From a virus: a stretch of DNA of 32,796 nt. The stretch lies in the IMG/VR virus record IMGVR_UViG_3300047564_005571, positions 1-32,796 of that record, one strand, 5' to 3'. The notes under the pieces are model-generated. The model did no database searches and was not told the DNA's origin. It saw nothing but the letters and a program-made list of their open reading frames with translations. Made by a program: the position numbers and the translations under genes. Below, piece after piece: positions 1-6,996 of the stretch (positions are counted from its first letter, which is position 1; each line of letters begins with the position of its first letter).

Positions 1-2
1 TT

Positions 3-263
3 CCCGTTAATTTCAGCAGCGCAAACCCTGCCTTCACCAGCAACAGTAATCCCGTATTTCACAGTATGCCGTTCATGCCGTACATCACGGACCCGCTGCC
101 TGCTGACTTCGGCCTGACCTTCCACTACGCCACCAACACTTTCAGTCCTGGCGATACGTTCGTCGTGAGCGCAGGCACTGAAGAGTGGGAGGTGCTTGAC
201 TTCGCCGCCAACACTTCCGCCGTCACAGGCGCCTCTCCGCTGTTCCTGGCGAGGATGGTCTGA
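3..263 (+). CDS. C-terminal end of a putative structural (tail) protein, partial
   Basis: The reading frame is open to the left edge and ends at TGA 261-263, so this is the last 86 residues of a longer protein. The fragment is rich in Ser, Thr, Asn, Phe and Pro, with short beta-like stretches and no catalytic motif I recognise. It is followed by the next gene with a one-base TGATG overlap, so the two are translationally coupled. The position upstream of a fibre-like protein and the lysis cassette suggests a tail or baseplate component. The function is inferred from position only. Confidence 0.6.
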   Translation, partial: PVNFSSANPAFTSNSNPVFHSMPFMPYITDPLPADFGLTFHYATNTFSPGDTFVVSAGTEEWEVLDFAANTSAVTGASPLFLARMV

Positions 264-478
264 TGGCCACCATCAATCAAAGCCCGGCAGGGCAGGCCAG
301 TGTCACGCTCTCGGGCATCAGCCTGAATGGCATCACCGCCACTACTTCGCCTTACTGGCAATCCACGAAGATTGTGCAAGGCGGCAGCTTTGCCGTCTCC
401 TTTAGTGGAGAAACTCCTGCTCCGCCCCCTCTTGCAATTCCCACAACTGGCCAGATCTGGCCGCTTGGATTCGTTTAA
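263..478 (+). CDS. Small structural-type protein ending in a GQIWPLG motif
   Basis: A 71-residue protein starting at the ATG that overlaps the previous stop (TGATG). The first 50 residues are Ser/Thr/Gly-rich and beta-like, followed by a proline stretch and a C-terminal motif TGQIWPLG. The same short motif occurs near the start of the next protein (SGQIWPQG, 481-648) and in the fibre-like protein at 1052-1603 (EGIWPLG). Sharing a motif among neighbouring virion-type genes suggests a common docking or assembly tag. I do not recognise the family. Confidence 0.6.
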   Translation: MATINQSPAGQASVTLSGISLNGITATTSPYWQSTKIVQGGSFAVSFSGETPAPPPLAIPTTGQIWPLGFV

Positions 479-480
479 TC

Positions 481-648
481 ATGGTCGCCCCCGTCCCATC
501 TTCCGGGCAGATTTGGCCACAGGGCATTCCAGCCCTGAGATACCTCTACGAAGAACCAGAGGAGCCAGCCCCCGAATTCTGGGATAGCTGGGCGGAGCAA
601 AATTACAGTTGGTGGGCAGAGAGCTATCCCGACTGGTGGGGCTCCTAG
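481..648 (+). CDS. Small Trp-rich acidic protein with GQIWPQG motif
   Basis: A 55-residue ORF, ATG 481 to TAG 646-648, two bases after the previous stop. The motif SGQIWPQG is at residues 8-15 and the C-terminal half is very rich in Trp, Tyr and Glu (six tryptophans in the last 22 residues). The shared motif with both neighbours and the tight spacing argue that it is a real gene in the same structural operon. Function unknown. Confidence 0.55.
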   Translation: MVAPVPSSGQIWPQGIPALRYLYEEPEEPAPEFWDSWAEQNYSWWAESYPDWWGS

Positions 649-692
649 AATATTGATAGCAGGTTTCACTCAGCAGTTTAACTGTAAATTTT

Positions 693-1052
693 ATGGCCGC
701 CCCCAATCTCAAATCGCCAACAACCGTCACAGGTAAAACTGTGGGCTATGCCGTGACGACTTCACTGGCTGCTGCGTTGAGCAATGGTGCCGCATCGGGC
801 AAGGCTCTAAAAGTGGTGTCGGTGTATTGCGCCAATGTGGATGGTGCAGCAGCGGCAGACATTGACCTGACGCACTACAACGGCACAACGGACTACAGCC
901 TGGCCAAGATGATCGCAGTGCCGGCGGATGCCACTCAGATGCTGGTGACGCGAGAGGCGCCGATCTACCTGGAGGAAGGGCACAGCCTTAGGGCCAAGGC
1001 GAGTGCTGCTGGTGACCTGGAGCTGGTGATTTGCTACGAGGAGATCGCCTGA
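693..1052 (+). CDS. Putative virion protein of a family common in cyanophages
   Basis: A 119-residue protein, low in Cys and rich in Ala, Val, Thr and Ser. It opens with MAAPNLKSPTTVTGKT and has an acidic C-terminal part with YLEEGHSLRAKASA and ending YEEIA. Its overall pattern resembles small structural proteins I know from cyanophage and pelagiphage tail regions (start with an MAAPNL-like motif, VPADAT core, YLEEGDSL near the end). That family match is from memory, not a search. The next gene starts inside its stop codon (TGATG at 1050-1054). A 44-base gap upstream holds TTGATA at 651-656 and an AT-rich TGTAAATTTT just before the ATG, which could be a late promoter. Confidence 0.65.
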   Translation: MAAPNLKSPTTVTGKTVGYAVTTSLAAALSNGAASGKALKVVSVYCANVDGAAAADIDLTHYNGTTDYSLAKMIAVPADATQMLVTREAPIYLEEGHSLRAKASAAGDLELVICYEEIA

Positions 1053-1603
1053 TGCTGGGGTTCAATGGCGGGCTGCTTGGGAAGCGCAGGGTGCTGAATC
1101 TTGAGGTGGCATCAGGGCTGTGGTTTCAGAATGAGCAAGGTGTGGCAAAGCGTGAAGGAATTTGGCCTCTGGGCATCACAAACATAAACGTTGCATCTAT
1201 TGCTTATACACAGTCATTAAACTATGGCGCTGGCGTGGCGAATGCTACAAATGCAAACATGACCGATGGTTCGTTTACGAACACAGGCACTGCTACAGGC
1301 AACCCTGGATGGGTGCAAGCGGATTTAGGGCAGCTTTATGTAGTGGGCACCGTCGTCGTGGGAACTGCGACCGCAAACATACCAGGGGGATGGTCAAAGT
1401 TCTACACAGAGAACTGCATTGTTGAGCACTCTCTTGATGGCAGCTCCTGGACGACTGCGTTCAATACTGGCACTTTCGCCGCAGAAGGCATCTATACCTT
1501 TTCTGTTAACTTCACGGCTCGCTATGTGCGAATCAGGAATCCGAATAGCTGGCTTGCAGTGTCCGAGTTTTACGCGCTTGCGCCAGGACAGTCGTATCCA
1601 TAA
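1052..1603 (+). CDS. Tail-fibre-like protein with a discoidin (F5/8 type C-like) carbohydrate-binding domain
   Basis: Start taken at ATG 1052, which overlaps the preceding TGA as TGATG; an upstream in-frame start at 1031 would run far into the previous gene. Residues about 1-45 form an N-terminal region with the EGIWPLG motif shared with upstream genes. Residues about 45-175 look like a galactose-binding, discoidin-type beta-sandwich: a GWVQADLGQ strand, VEHSLDGSSW, and ARYVRIRN near the end. This fold usually binds sugars, so the protein may touch host surface polysaccharide. I am fairly sure of the domain; the role as fibre or adhesin is inferred from position. Confidence 0.75.
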   Translation: MLGFNGGLLGKRRVLNLEVASGLWFQNEQGVAKREGIWPLGITNINVASIAYTQSLNYGAGVANATNANMTDGSFTNTGTATGNPGWVQADLGQLYVVGTVVVGTATANIPGGWSKFYTENCIVEHSLDGSSWTTAFNTGTFAAEGIYTFSVNFTARYVRIRNPNSWLAVSEFYALAPGQSYP

Positions 1604-1644
1604 GCCTTTCAGATCGTTAAGTTTCTTGCCGAGGCTATCCTGTT

Positions 1645-1661
1645 AGCAGAGGCTGCTTTTT
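1645..1661 (+). terminator. Terminator-like hairpin between structural and lysis genes
   Basis: AGCAG (1645-1649), loop AGG, CTGCT (1653-1657), then TTTT. The stem is only 5 bp, so termination may be partial. It lies directly before the start codon at 1663 and would separate the structural operon from the lysis cassette or attenuate read-through. Confidence 0.4.
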
Positions 1662-1662
1662 C

Positions 1663-1941
1663 ATGCCTGATTCCGAAAAACCAAAGGAGCAGGGAAAAAG
1701 CTTTTCTCTGATCCAGGTTGCACAGGGAACTTCAGCAACAGTTCTTGCCGCTGCCATTGTCGGTACTGCAACCGGCATGGGCTGGCTGGTCATGAGCCTG
1801 CCGGGGCGGTTGCAACAACTTGAGAACCAAATTACACAGATCCTGAAAAATCAGGATGTATTTGGTGAGCGTTTTCAAAAAATCGAAGAAACCGTTGACC
1901 AGCTCGACCGTCGAGTTATCAAACTTGAAATCAATCAATGA
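1663..1941 (+). CDS. Small membrane protein with coiled-coil tail, holin or spanin-like candidate
   Basis: 92 residues. A polar N-terminus (about 1-18) is followed by one hydrophobic segment (about 19-47, containing SATVLAAAIVGTATGMGWLV) and then a charged heptad-like helix (about 48-92, LQQLENQITQILKNQ and EETVDQLDRRVIKLE). One membrane span plus coiled coil, encoded two genes ahead of the endolysin, fits a lysis-cassette membrane protein. No holin family is recognisable by eye. It overlaps the next gene by 4 bases (ATGA). Confidence 0.6.
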   Translation: MPDSEKPKEQGKSFSLIQVAQGTSATVLAAAIVGTATGMGWLVMSLPGRLQQLENQITQILKNQDVFGERFQKIEETVDQLDRRVIKLEINQ

Positions 1942-2429
1942 AAATCCTTCAGTCGCTTTTTAACTCAAACACTGCTGCCTCTGTGCTCAATGGGGCTCAG
2001 AACGCAATCAGGAGTCAGCCTTCTCTCGCCCCCGTGGCTCTTGGGGGGCCGATCATTGCAGGCGTAGTTTCAATGTTTATCAGCGGCTACAAAATTGTAG
2101 ACTGCATTCGTTATCAAACCGGCTCGGGCCAGTGCGACAAAGTAGTTGAGGCCAACATGAGCGGCCTCATCTCAGGCCCCCTGATTCTGCTGGCTGGATG
2201 GGGAGGCTTTAATACTTATAACGAAAACCTAAGGAAGGAGGAACCTGCAATTCTTCTTCCGCCCCGAGAACTTGTTCTTGACCCGCCCGAGCCCGAAGAT
2301 GGGCCATCGAGGCAGGAGATCCGAGAGCTTTATGCTCAGGGGATGACGCAGAAACAGGTTGCCGAATACTTTCAAATCAGCAGGCATCAAGTTCAAAAAG
2401 CTCTGAAAAATCAAGACAGAGGGCGATGA
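1938..2429 (+). CDS. Membrane protein with C-terminal helix-turn-helix, holin-position gene
   Basis: 163 residues. Two hydrophobic segments (about 30-50, LAPVALGGPIIAGVVSMFI, and about 75-90, LISGPLILLAGWGGF) are followed by a proline-rich linker and a clear DNA-binding type helix-turn-helix at about 124-158 (QEIRELYAQGMTQKQVAEYF then ISRHQVQKALK), of the kind seen in resolvases and sigma region 4. The place between a coiled-coil membrane protein and the endolysin suggests a holin, but holins do not normally carry an HTH. It starts in the ATGA overlap with the previous gene and ends one base before the endolysin start. A second short membrane-HTH protein is at 22748-22930. Confidence 0.65.
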   Translation: MKILQSLFNSNTAASVLNGAQNAIRSQPSLAPVALGGPIIAGVVSMFISGYKIVDCIRYQTGSGQCDKVVEANMSGLISGPLILLAGWGGFNTYNENLRKEEPAILLPPRELVLDPPEPEDGPSRQEIRELYAQGMTQKQVAEYFQISRHQVQKALKNQDRGR

Positions 2430-2430
2430 A

Positions 2431-3615
2431 ATGACTGGCAAAATCCCCACCAATAACTATGTCGATCATTTCGACAAGAGCAAGTCTCACCATCGAGCAT
2501 TCTTTCAAGCCTTGCTCGATCGAGTCGAGGAGCTTGACCCCAAGGCGCTTCAGGAGGGCGGTGAGCTGAGGGATCTGTGGATTGCAGCAGTGGAGACGAA
2601 GGCGCCCACTCTCTCCCTGGTGCCCACCGTGGGGCCGTCTGGCTGGCCTCAGTTCGTCTCCCTGGCCCAGGAGGCCGGGGCGAGGTTCCCTGATCTCGTG
2701 GCCGCTCAGTGGGCTCTGGAGAGCGGCTGGGGCAAGCACACGTCCGGGGTAAACAACTATTTCGGGCTCAAGGGGGCGGGGACAAAAGCAGGGACGAAAG
2801 AATTTGTAAATGGCAAATGGATTACAACTGAAGCCAATTTCCTTGATTTCCCCACGCCCAGTGAATCGGTAAAATATCTGGTCGATAAGTGGTACAAAGA
2901 CTACAAGGGATACAAGGGCGTAAATAATGCGCCCACAAAGGAAGATGCGGCAAGAATGCTGGTATCTGAGGGCTATGCAACAGACCCCGACTATGCAGCC
3001 AAGCTCATTCGACTAATGAATGAGAACGCTTCTTCGCCCTCCTCTGCAAAGCCTGCAATCCCACCTCTTCCGCCCCCAATCCCAACGGTGATCAAAGGGG
3101 CAGTTGGGCCAAAGAAAACACCTCATTGCTTTGATTTCAAGCCAGGTGATAGTCATGTTATTGTTAATGATATTTCTGAAACTGCGCAGGCTTTCTCATT
3201 CGCAGGGACAAGACTCTGGGAAGTTCCCATGCTTGCCAGGGGGCAGGGCTCTGAAATTGATTTCAGAAGCAAGGGATCTGACACGCCCCCAGGTCTTTAC
3301 AAGATTGGCGACATCTACAAGGATTATGAAAAAGTTGGCGAATCGCCTCAGTTTGACAGAACTCTGATGTCTTATGGCTGGTACAGCTTTGACCTTGTTG
3401 ATCTTGAAAATCAGGAAAGAAGGAATGGGCGGGCCGGTGTAATGATTCACGGGGGCGGATCGGCATGTGGATGGCCCCAGGCATGGGCTCCGATGCAGAA
3501 GCTCTATCCAACCCTCGGCTGCATTCGTATGCACAACCAGCACTTGAGAGACAGGCTTCTACCGCTGACCAGAATGGGCAGAGTGTTTGTGAGCGTCTAT
3601 CAAGAGTCCCCGTGA
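2431..3615 (+). CDS. Endolysin: GH73 glucosaminidase plus L,D-transpeptidase-fold (YkuD) domain
   Basis: 394 residues. Residues 1-65 are a helical N-terminus of unknown role. Residues about 70-200 match the GH73/FlgJ-like N-acetylglucosaminidase domain: WPQFVSLAQ, AAQWALESGWG with the likely catalytic Glu97, NNYFGLKG, and a C-terminal ATDPDYAAKL. A Pro/Ser linker (201-220) leads to a YkuD-like domain, with His340 in VMIHGG and Cys364 in TLGCIRMHN forming the usual H...(S/T)xGCxR pattern. Both domains act on peptidoglycan, one on glycan strands and one on the peptide stem or its cross-links. It sits directly after two membrane proteins, as expected of a lysis cassette. The next gene starts in its stop codon (GTGA). 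Confidence 0.85.
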   Translation: MTGKIPTNNYVDHFDKSKSHHRAFFQALLDRVEELDPKALQEGGELRDLWIAAVETKAPTLSLVPTVGPSGWPQFVSLAQEAGARFPDLVAAQWALESGWGKHTSGVNNYFGLKGAGTKAGTKEFVNGKWITTEANFLDFPTPSESVKYLVDKWYKDYKGYKGVNNAPTKEDAARMLVSEGYATDPDYAAKLIRLMNENASSPSSAKPAIPPLPPPIPTVIKGAVGPKKTPHCFDFKPGDSHVIVNDISETAQAFSFAGTRLWEVPMLARGQGSEIDFRSKGSDTPPGLYKIGDIYKDYEKVGESPQFDRTLMSYGWYSFDLVDLENQERRNGRAGVMIHGGGSACGWPQAWAPMQKLYPTLGCIRMHNQHLRDRLLPLTRMGRVFVSVYQESP

Positions 3616-4472
3616 CAAACCTGACCGCCTCAAGACTTTCAGAACAACTGCTTGAGGTGCGAGTACCTTACGAATGCTCCTCCGGCAAAATAGAAGCCAA
3701 CTTCTTGCTGCTTTCTGACATACACCTGGACAACCCCAAGTGCGACAGAAAGCTACTCATTTCGCACCTTGAAAAATGCAAGGAAATGGGCGGAAGTGTG
3801 TTGATGTTTGGGGATGTCTTGTGTTTGATGCAGGGCAAAAAAGATAGAAGAGGCAGTAAGGGGAGCGTCAGGCCAGAGCATATGGGCGATAATTACTTTG
3901 ATCTTGTCTTTAGAGAATCCGCTGAGTTTCTCCGCCCCTACGCATCAATGATCTTGATGATGGGCGATGGAAACCATGAAACTGCTGTTATCAATAATCA
4001 AGAGATCAATCCGCTCGACAATGTTGCACGCCTTATGAAAGAGGACGGCTCAAGGGTCGAGCACATGAATTACCAGGGGTTCGTAAGATTTGTGTTTAGC
4101 AAGAATGGGGGATCTGTAAGGCGCTGCACTCTCTTTTTCCATCATGGAACTTGGGGAGGGATTATCACGAAGGGCGTAATGGGAGGGGGCAGATATGCGC
4201 AAATTGCCCCGGACGCCGATGTAATTGTAAACGGGCATAACCATGAAAGGTCTATTGTGTCTCACCCTTGCTACAGAGTTGCCGACAATGGCAATGTGTG
4301 GATCGAACAAAGATGGCATGTTCAATGTGGTACATATAAGAATGAATTCAGCTCTGGTGCTGGATGGGCGACTGAAAAGATTGTGATGCCCAAGTCTCTC
4401 GGGGGGATTTGGATGCGTCTGCGCCCAAGAAAGAGTGGGGGCGTGGAAATCTCGCTAATGCCAGCCTGCTAG
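3612..4472 (+). CDS. Calcineurin-like metallophosphoesterase
   Basis: 286 residues from GTG 3612, which overlaps the endolysin stop as GTGA; a longer frame back to 3465 would lie wholly within the endolysin gene. All metal-binding motifs are visible: SDIHLD (about 35-40), GDVL, GDGNHE, FHHGTWGG and GHNHE. The fold cleaves phosphoesters; the substrate could be a nucleotide, a nucleic-acid end or a phosphoprotein and cannot be read from the sequence. It is the last gene of the rightward structural and lysis run. Its stop shares the palindrome CTAG (4469-4472) with the stop of the convergent sigma-factor gene. Confidence 0.85.
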   Translation: MTNLTASRLSEQLLEVRVPYECSSGKIEANFLLLSDIHLDNPKCDRKLLISHLEKCKEMGGSVLMFGDVLCLMQGKKDRRGSKGSVRPEHMGDNYFDLVFRESAEFLRPYASMILMMGDGNHETAVINNQEINPLDNVARLMKEDGSRVEHMNYQGFVRFVFSKNGGSVRRCTLFFHHGTWGGIITKGVMGGGRYAQIAPDADVIVNGHNHERSIVSHPCYRVADNGNVWIEQRWHVQCGTYKNEFSSGAGWATEKIVMPKSLGGIWMRLRPRKSGGVEISLMPAC

Positions 4473-5461
4473 TTATCGAAGCCAAGGCCCATGTTTTTGT
4501 GAGTTTCAATCATTACTCTGCACTTCTCAATTGCTTCTCTTTCGATTCTCTGAAGTCTGATCTTGCTCAAACCAGTGGAGACCTCAAGCTCCCTCCAGGC
4601 TGTAGGTGAGGGGCGAGATCTTTCAACAACCACATACCTTGCGACATCATCAAGAAAGTTTTCAAGGGCGAAAAACAGCTCTTCCATCATTACGTCAAAC
4701 TCAAGACTTTCAATGGTATTTACATTGTTCAGGTCTTCGATGCTATCAGTGATAGTAACACTTGACTCTTCGCACTCGATGGAAGCGTCAAGACTCATAA
4801 TTGCCTGTGATCTTTGAATTACCAACATCAGCACCTCTGCGCTTAGTCCTAGTTCCTCTGCGATTTCATCGAATGTTGGGCGTCGATTCAATTCTTTCGT
4901 CAGCTTTTCTACTGACCTATTCAGCTTGAAGATTGTATCTCTGAAGCTGGTTGGAAGCCTGATGGGCGAGTCAAGAGAGCCAATTGCTCTTTGCATTGCT
5001 TGACGAATCCACCAGTAGCAGTAAGTTGAAAATTTATAGCCTCTGCTGTAATCAAACTTTTCTACCGCCCTTATCAAGGCTATATTGCCTTCCTGGATTA
5101 AATCTACAAGCTCAAGGCTTCTACAGTAATGGTGATAATTTTTGGCTAAGTCAACGACAAGTCTAAGATTTGAATTGACAAATTTTTGCTTTGCTCTTCG
5201 CCCCACGAAGACCTCTGATTCCTCCTGGACATCGAGGGGCTCCCCTGACTTTATCTTTTCTTCAAGTTCGATCAGCCTCTGGACCTTCCGCCCCAGAACT
5301 ACCTCCTCCTCCTGCTTCAGGAGAGGATGCCGCCCGACCTCATTGAGGTAGGCCCTGAGACTCGGATCGGAGTTCCTCACAGCCAGAAGCCAGTCGCATC
5401 CAATGGAGTTTCCATTCTGCTTCTTCTCGGTAGCGGTGTCCGAAAACCATGCCAAGACCAT
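4469..5461 (-). CDS. RNA polymerase sigma-70 family factor, cyanobacterial RpoD-like
   Basis: 330 residues. A short N-terminus leads to region 1.2 at about 32-62 (DPSLRAYLNEVGRHPLLKQE), then region 2 at about 90-162 with the core-binding and -10 recognition signatures (LVDLIQEGNIALIRAVEKFD, YKFSTYCYWWIRQAMQRAI). Region 3 is at about 168-225 (LPTSFRDT, FDEIAEELGLS). Region 4 (about 268-320) is diverged but keeps the end of its HTH (SKIRLQRIEREAIEKCR). The YLNEVGRHPLL and EEEVVLGR pattern is that of cyanobacterial group 1 and 2 sigma factors rather than a T4 gp55 type. It could redirect host polymerase to phage promoters. It is convergent with the phosphoesterase gene and divergent from 5521. 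Confidence 0.92.
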   Translation of the reverse strand: MVLAWFSDTATEKKQNGNSIGCDWLLAVRNSDPSLRAYLNEVGRHPLLKQEEEVVLGRKVQRLIELEEKIKSGEPLDVQEESEVFVGRRAKQKFVNSNLRLVVDLAKNYHHYCRSLELVDLIQEGNIALIRAVEKFDYSRGYKFSTYCYWWIRQAMQRAIGSLDSPIRLPTSFRDTIFKLNRSVEKLTKELNRRPTFDEIAEELGLSAEVLMLVIQRSQAIMSLDASIECEESSVTITDSIEDLNNVNTIESLEFDVMMEELFFALENFLDDVARYVVVERSRPSPTAWRELEVSTGLSKIRLQRIEREAIEKCRVMIETHKNMGLGFDN

Positions 5462-5520
5462 AACATGTCCACTGCCAGCCGTTCTCCTTTTGTGGCGGCT
5501 CTAGCCTCGGAGGGGTATTA

Positions 5521-5802
5521 TTGGGCACACGCCCCCTTGAAATGAATACGTTTCATTATCACGAAGAAGACGGCTTCAGAGAGGAAAGCAACTCAAGGCG
5601 GCTGAAGCAATTATTTGAAGCCAGAGACTATAGAGGGCTTCTTGAATTTGCACTTTTACTTAATCATCAAGCTTCATTCGCCAACAGCAAAATGAAATGG
5701 GCGCTGAGTGAGGCACTCAACGCCGCAAGACCTGGCAATTTCAACTACGAAATCCCAGAAGACCTTAAAGCAGAAATTGACGCGATGGGCTGGGAAGCTT
5801 AA
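5521..5802 (+). CDS. Small conserved-looking protein, unknown function
   Basis: 93 residues from TTG 5521, which has a strong ribosome-binding site GGAGGGG at 5509-5515; the alternative ATG 5542 has none, giving 86 residues starting MNTFHYHEED. The protein is helical, with RLKQLFEARDYRGLLEFALL and NSKMKWALSEALNAA, and ends in an acidic tail. It looks like a small cyanophage protein, but I cannot name it. Its stop TAA shares the palindrome TTAA (5799-5802) with the stop of dcd on the other strand. Confidence 0.65.
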   Translation: MGTRPLEMNTFHYHEEDGFREESNSRRLKQLFEARDYRGLLEFALLLNHQASFANSKMKWALSEALNAARPGNFNYEIPEDLKAEIDAMGWEA

Positions 5803-6314
5803 CCCTTGCTGGGCTCAACGGTATCGCAATTGTTATATCGCCCCACCAGGGAATAACTCTTGTGAGGAGGGGCGACCATCGTACCAAATACCATTTGCCC
5901 AATAGGCATGTTATGCCAGATCGGAATTGAATGATACTGGCGAACAGAGTGAAGCTCAAGTGTAAGCCTGCTGTTTCTCCAGCCTGCATCACAGAAGCCT
6001 GCAAGTACGTGCGAAATTCCTTCACGCCCCCTACTGCTTTTTAGGGCGAAAAAAGCGCAAAGTGTGTCGGGGATGTTGAAAAGTTCAACTGTATGGGCGA
6101 GAATGAATTGCTGTGGTTTTAGCAGGTATGGATTTTGCTTGGTAGTTCCCCGGATTGAGAAACGCACAAGATCTTGCGAATCTGGTGTTTCCACCATAAT
6201 TTTTTCGCCAAGGCGGACATCGAGGGAGCACGGCCCGACGTATTCATCGAGATAGTCTTCGACCATCCCATCTTTGCAGAGCTTTCTGATTTGAGAGTCA
6301 TGAAGAAAAGACAT
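5799..6314 (-). CDS. dcd: dCTP deaminase (Dcd/dUTPase superfamily)
   Basis: 171 residues. Family motifs appear in order: GPCSLDVRLG (about 27-36), ALKSSRGREGISH (about 90-102), AGFCDAGWRNSRLTLEL with the expected catalytic Glu at about 120, and PIGQMVF (about 137-143). The enzyme converts dCTP to dUTP, which feeds dTTP synthesis. Together with the dNMP kinase and the MazG-like gene it forms a nucleotide-metabolism set. It lies three bases downstream of an NrdR-like zinc-ribbon gene in the same leftward run. Some family members are bifunctional dCTP deaminase-dUTPases, which cannot be excluded. Confidence 0.88.
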   Translation of the reverse strand: MSFLHDSQIRKLCKDGMVEDYLDEYVGPCSLDVRLGEKIMVETPDSQDLVRFSIRGTTKQNPYLLKPQQFILAHTVELFNIPDTLCAFFALKSSRGREGISHVLAGFCDAGWRNSRLTLELHSVRQYHSIPIWHNMPIGQMVFGTMVAPPHKSYSLVGRYNNCDTVEPSKG

Positions 6315-6317
6315 TGA

Positions 6318-6677
6318 TTAGCGTCGGTCGTAAAGACTGCATTCCTCGGCAAATCTACCCCCTGCCTCGGGGAAGTCAAAGTCACATCCTCCATTCTTCC
6401 ATTGAACGCAGGAATCACAAGTTACTTGACTGCTGGACTTTGCATTTTTGGCGCCCGAAAAGATTCTTTCGACCGCCCTGGCCTTGTTCAGGAATTGATA
6501 ATCAGCAGAGCTGATTTCATAGGTGGTTTCGCGGTGATTGCAGTCTTTATCACCGCAAATCCTCCTCCTTCTCTTGATCCCGTTGACATTGCGAGATTCG
6601 GCAACTCTAAAGAGATGCTCTCCGCATTTTGGACACTTTGAAGACTTTGCGAATCTTGCACTGTCGTCTTCAAACAT
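6318..6677 (-). CDS. Zinc-ribbon protein resembling the NrdR N-terminal domain, without ATP-cone
   Basis: 119 residues from ATG 6677, which overlaps the preceding TGA as TGATG. Residues about 15-55 form an NrdR-like ribbon: CPKCG, an ESRNVNGIKRRRRIC arginine-rich stretch, then a second Cys pair (C-x4-C) and HRETTYEI. NrdR represses ribonucleotide reductase genes, but its ATP-cone is absent here. A second Cys set follows at about 87-115 (CDSCVQWKNGGC and EECSLY), so the protein probably binds two zinc ions. Its position next to dcd fits a role tied to nucleotide genes, but this is inference. It could be a general DNA- or protein-binding zinc protein. Confidence 0.7.
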   Translation of the reverse strand: MFEDDSARFAKSSKCPKCGEHLFRVAESRNVNGIKRRRRICGDKDCNHRETTYEISSADYQFLNKARAVERIFSGAKNAKSSSQVTCDSCVQWKNGGCDFDFPEAGGRFAEECSLYDRR

Positions 6678-6838
6678 CAATCCTCGCCCATGAAGTCTTC
6701 ATTTGCCACAAGGAAGTGTTTCATCACTTCAGTTGCAAAAGCAACATGTGAATCAACAGTGTGATTTGACGGCTTCACCCTTGGGTAGCTGTCAGTGAAC
6801 CATTCGTAGAAAAAGTCAGTCAGTTCTTCCTTGTTCAT
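6677..6838 (-). CDS. Small acidic protein (53 aa), unknown function
   Basis: MNKEELTDFFYEWF at the start and FLVANEDFMGED at the end. The start has a good ribosome-binding site (AGGAGG about 8 bases upstream) and overlaps the previous stop as TGATG; its own stop overlaps the next ATG in the same way. This chain of one-base overlaps supports a real gene. No domain recognised. Confidence 0.6.
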   Translation of the reverse strand: MNKEELTDFFYEWFTDSYPRVKPSNHTVDSHVAFATEVMKHFLVANEDFMGED

Positions 6839-6996
6839 CACGCCGCCTCCTGCTCCTGAGAAGCGATGTGAGCCTGATACAGGCCGGTGTAGAGGCCGTG
6901 CATGGGGTGGCCTTTCTCGTGGCGCCCATCGGCTCGATACAGGCTTTCCAGCAGTGCCACCTTGGGGTCTTCCTCTGACGGGTGACAGTTTTTCAT
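6838..6996 (-). CDS. Small His-rich protein (52 aa), unknown function
   Basis: Starts MKNCHPSEEDPKVALLESLY and ends in QEQEAA. The ATG at 6996 overlaps the stop of the mazG-like gene as ATGA, and its TGA overlaps the next ATG as TGATG. Coupled translation is the main support. No domain recognised. Confidence 0.55.
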   Translation of the reverse strand: MKNCHPSEEDPKVALLESLYRADGRHEKGHPMHGLYTGLYQAHIASQEQEAA

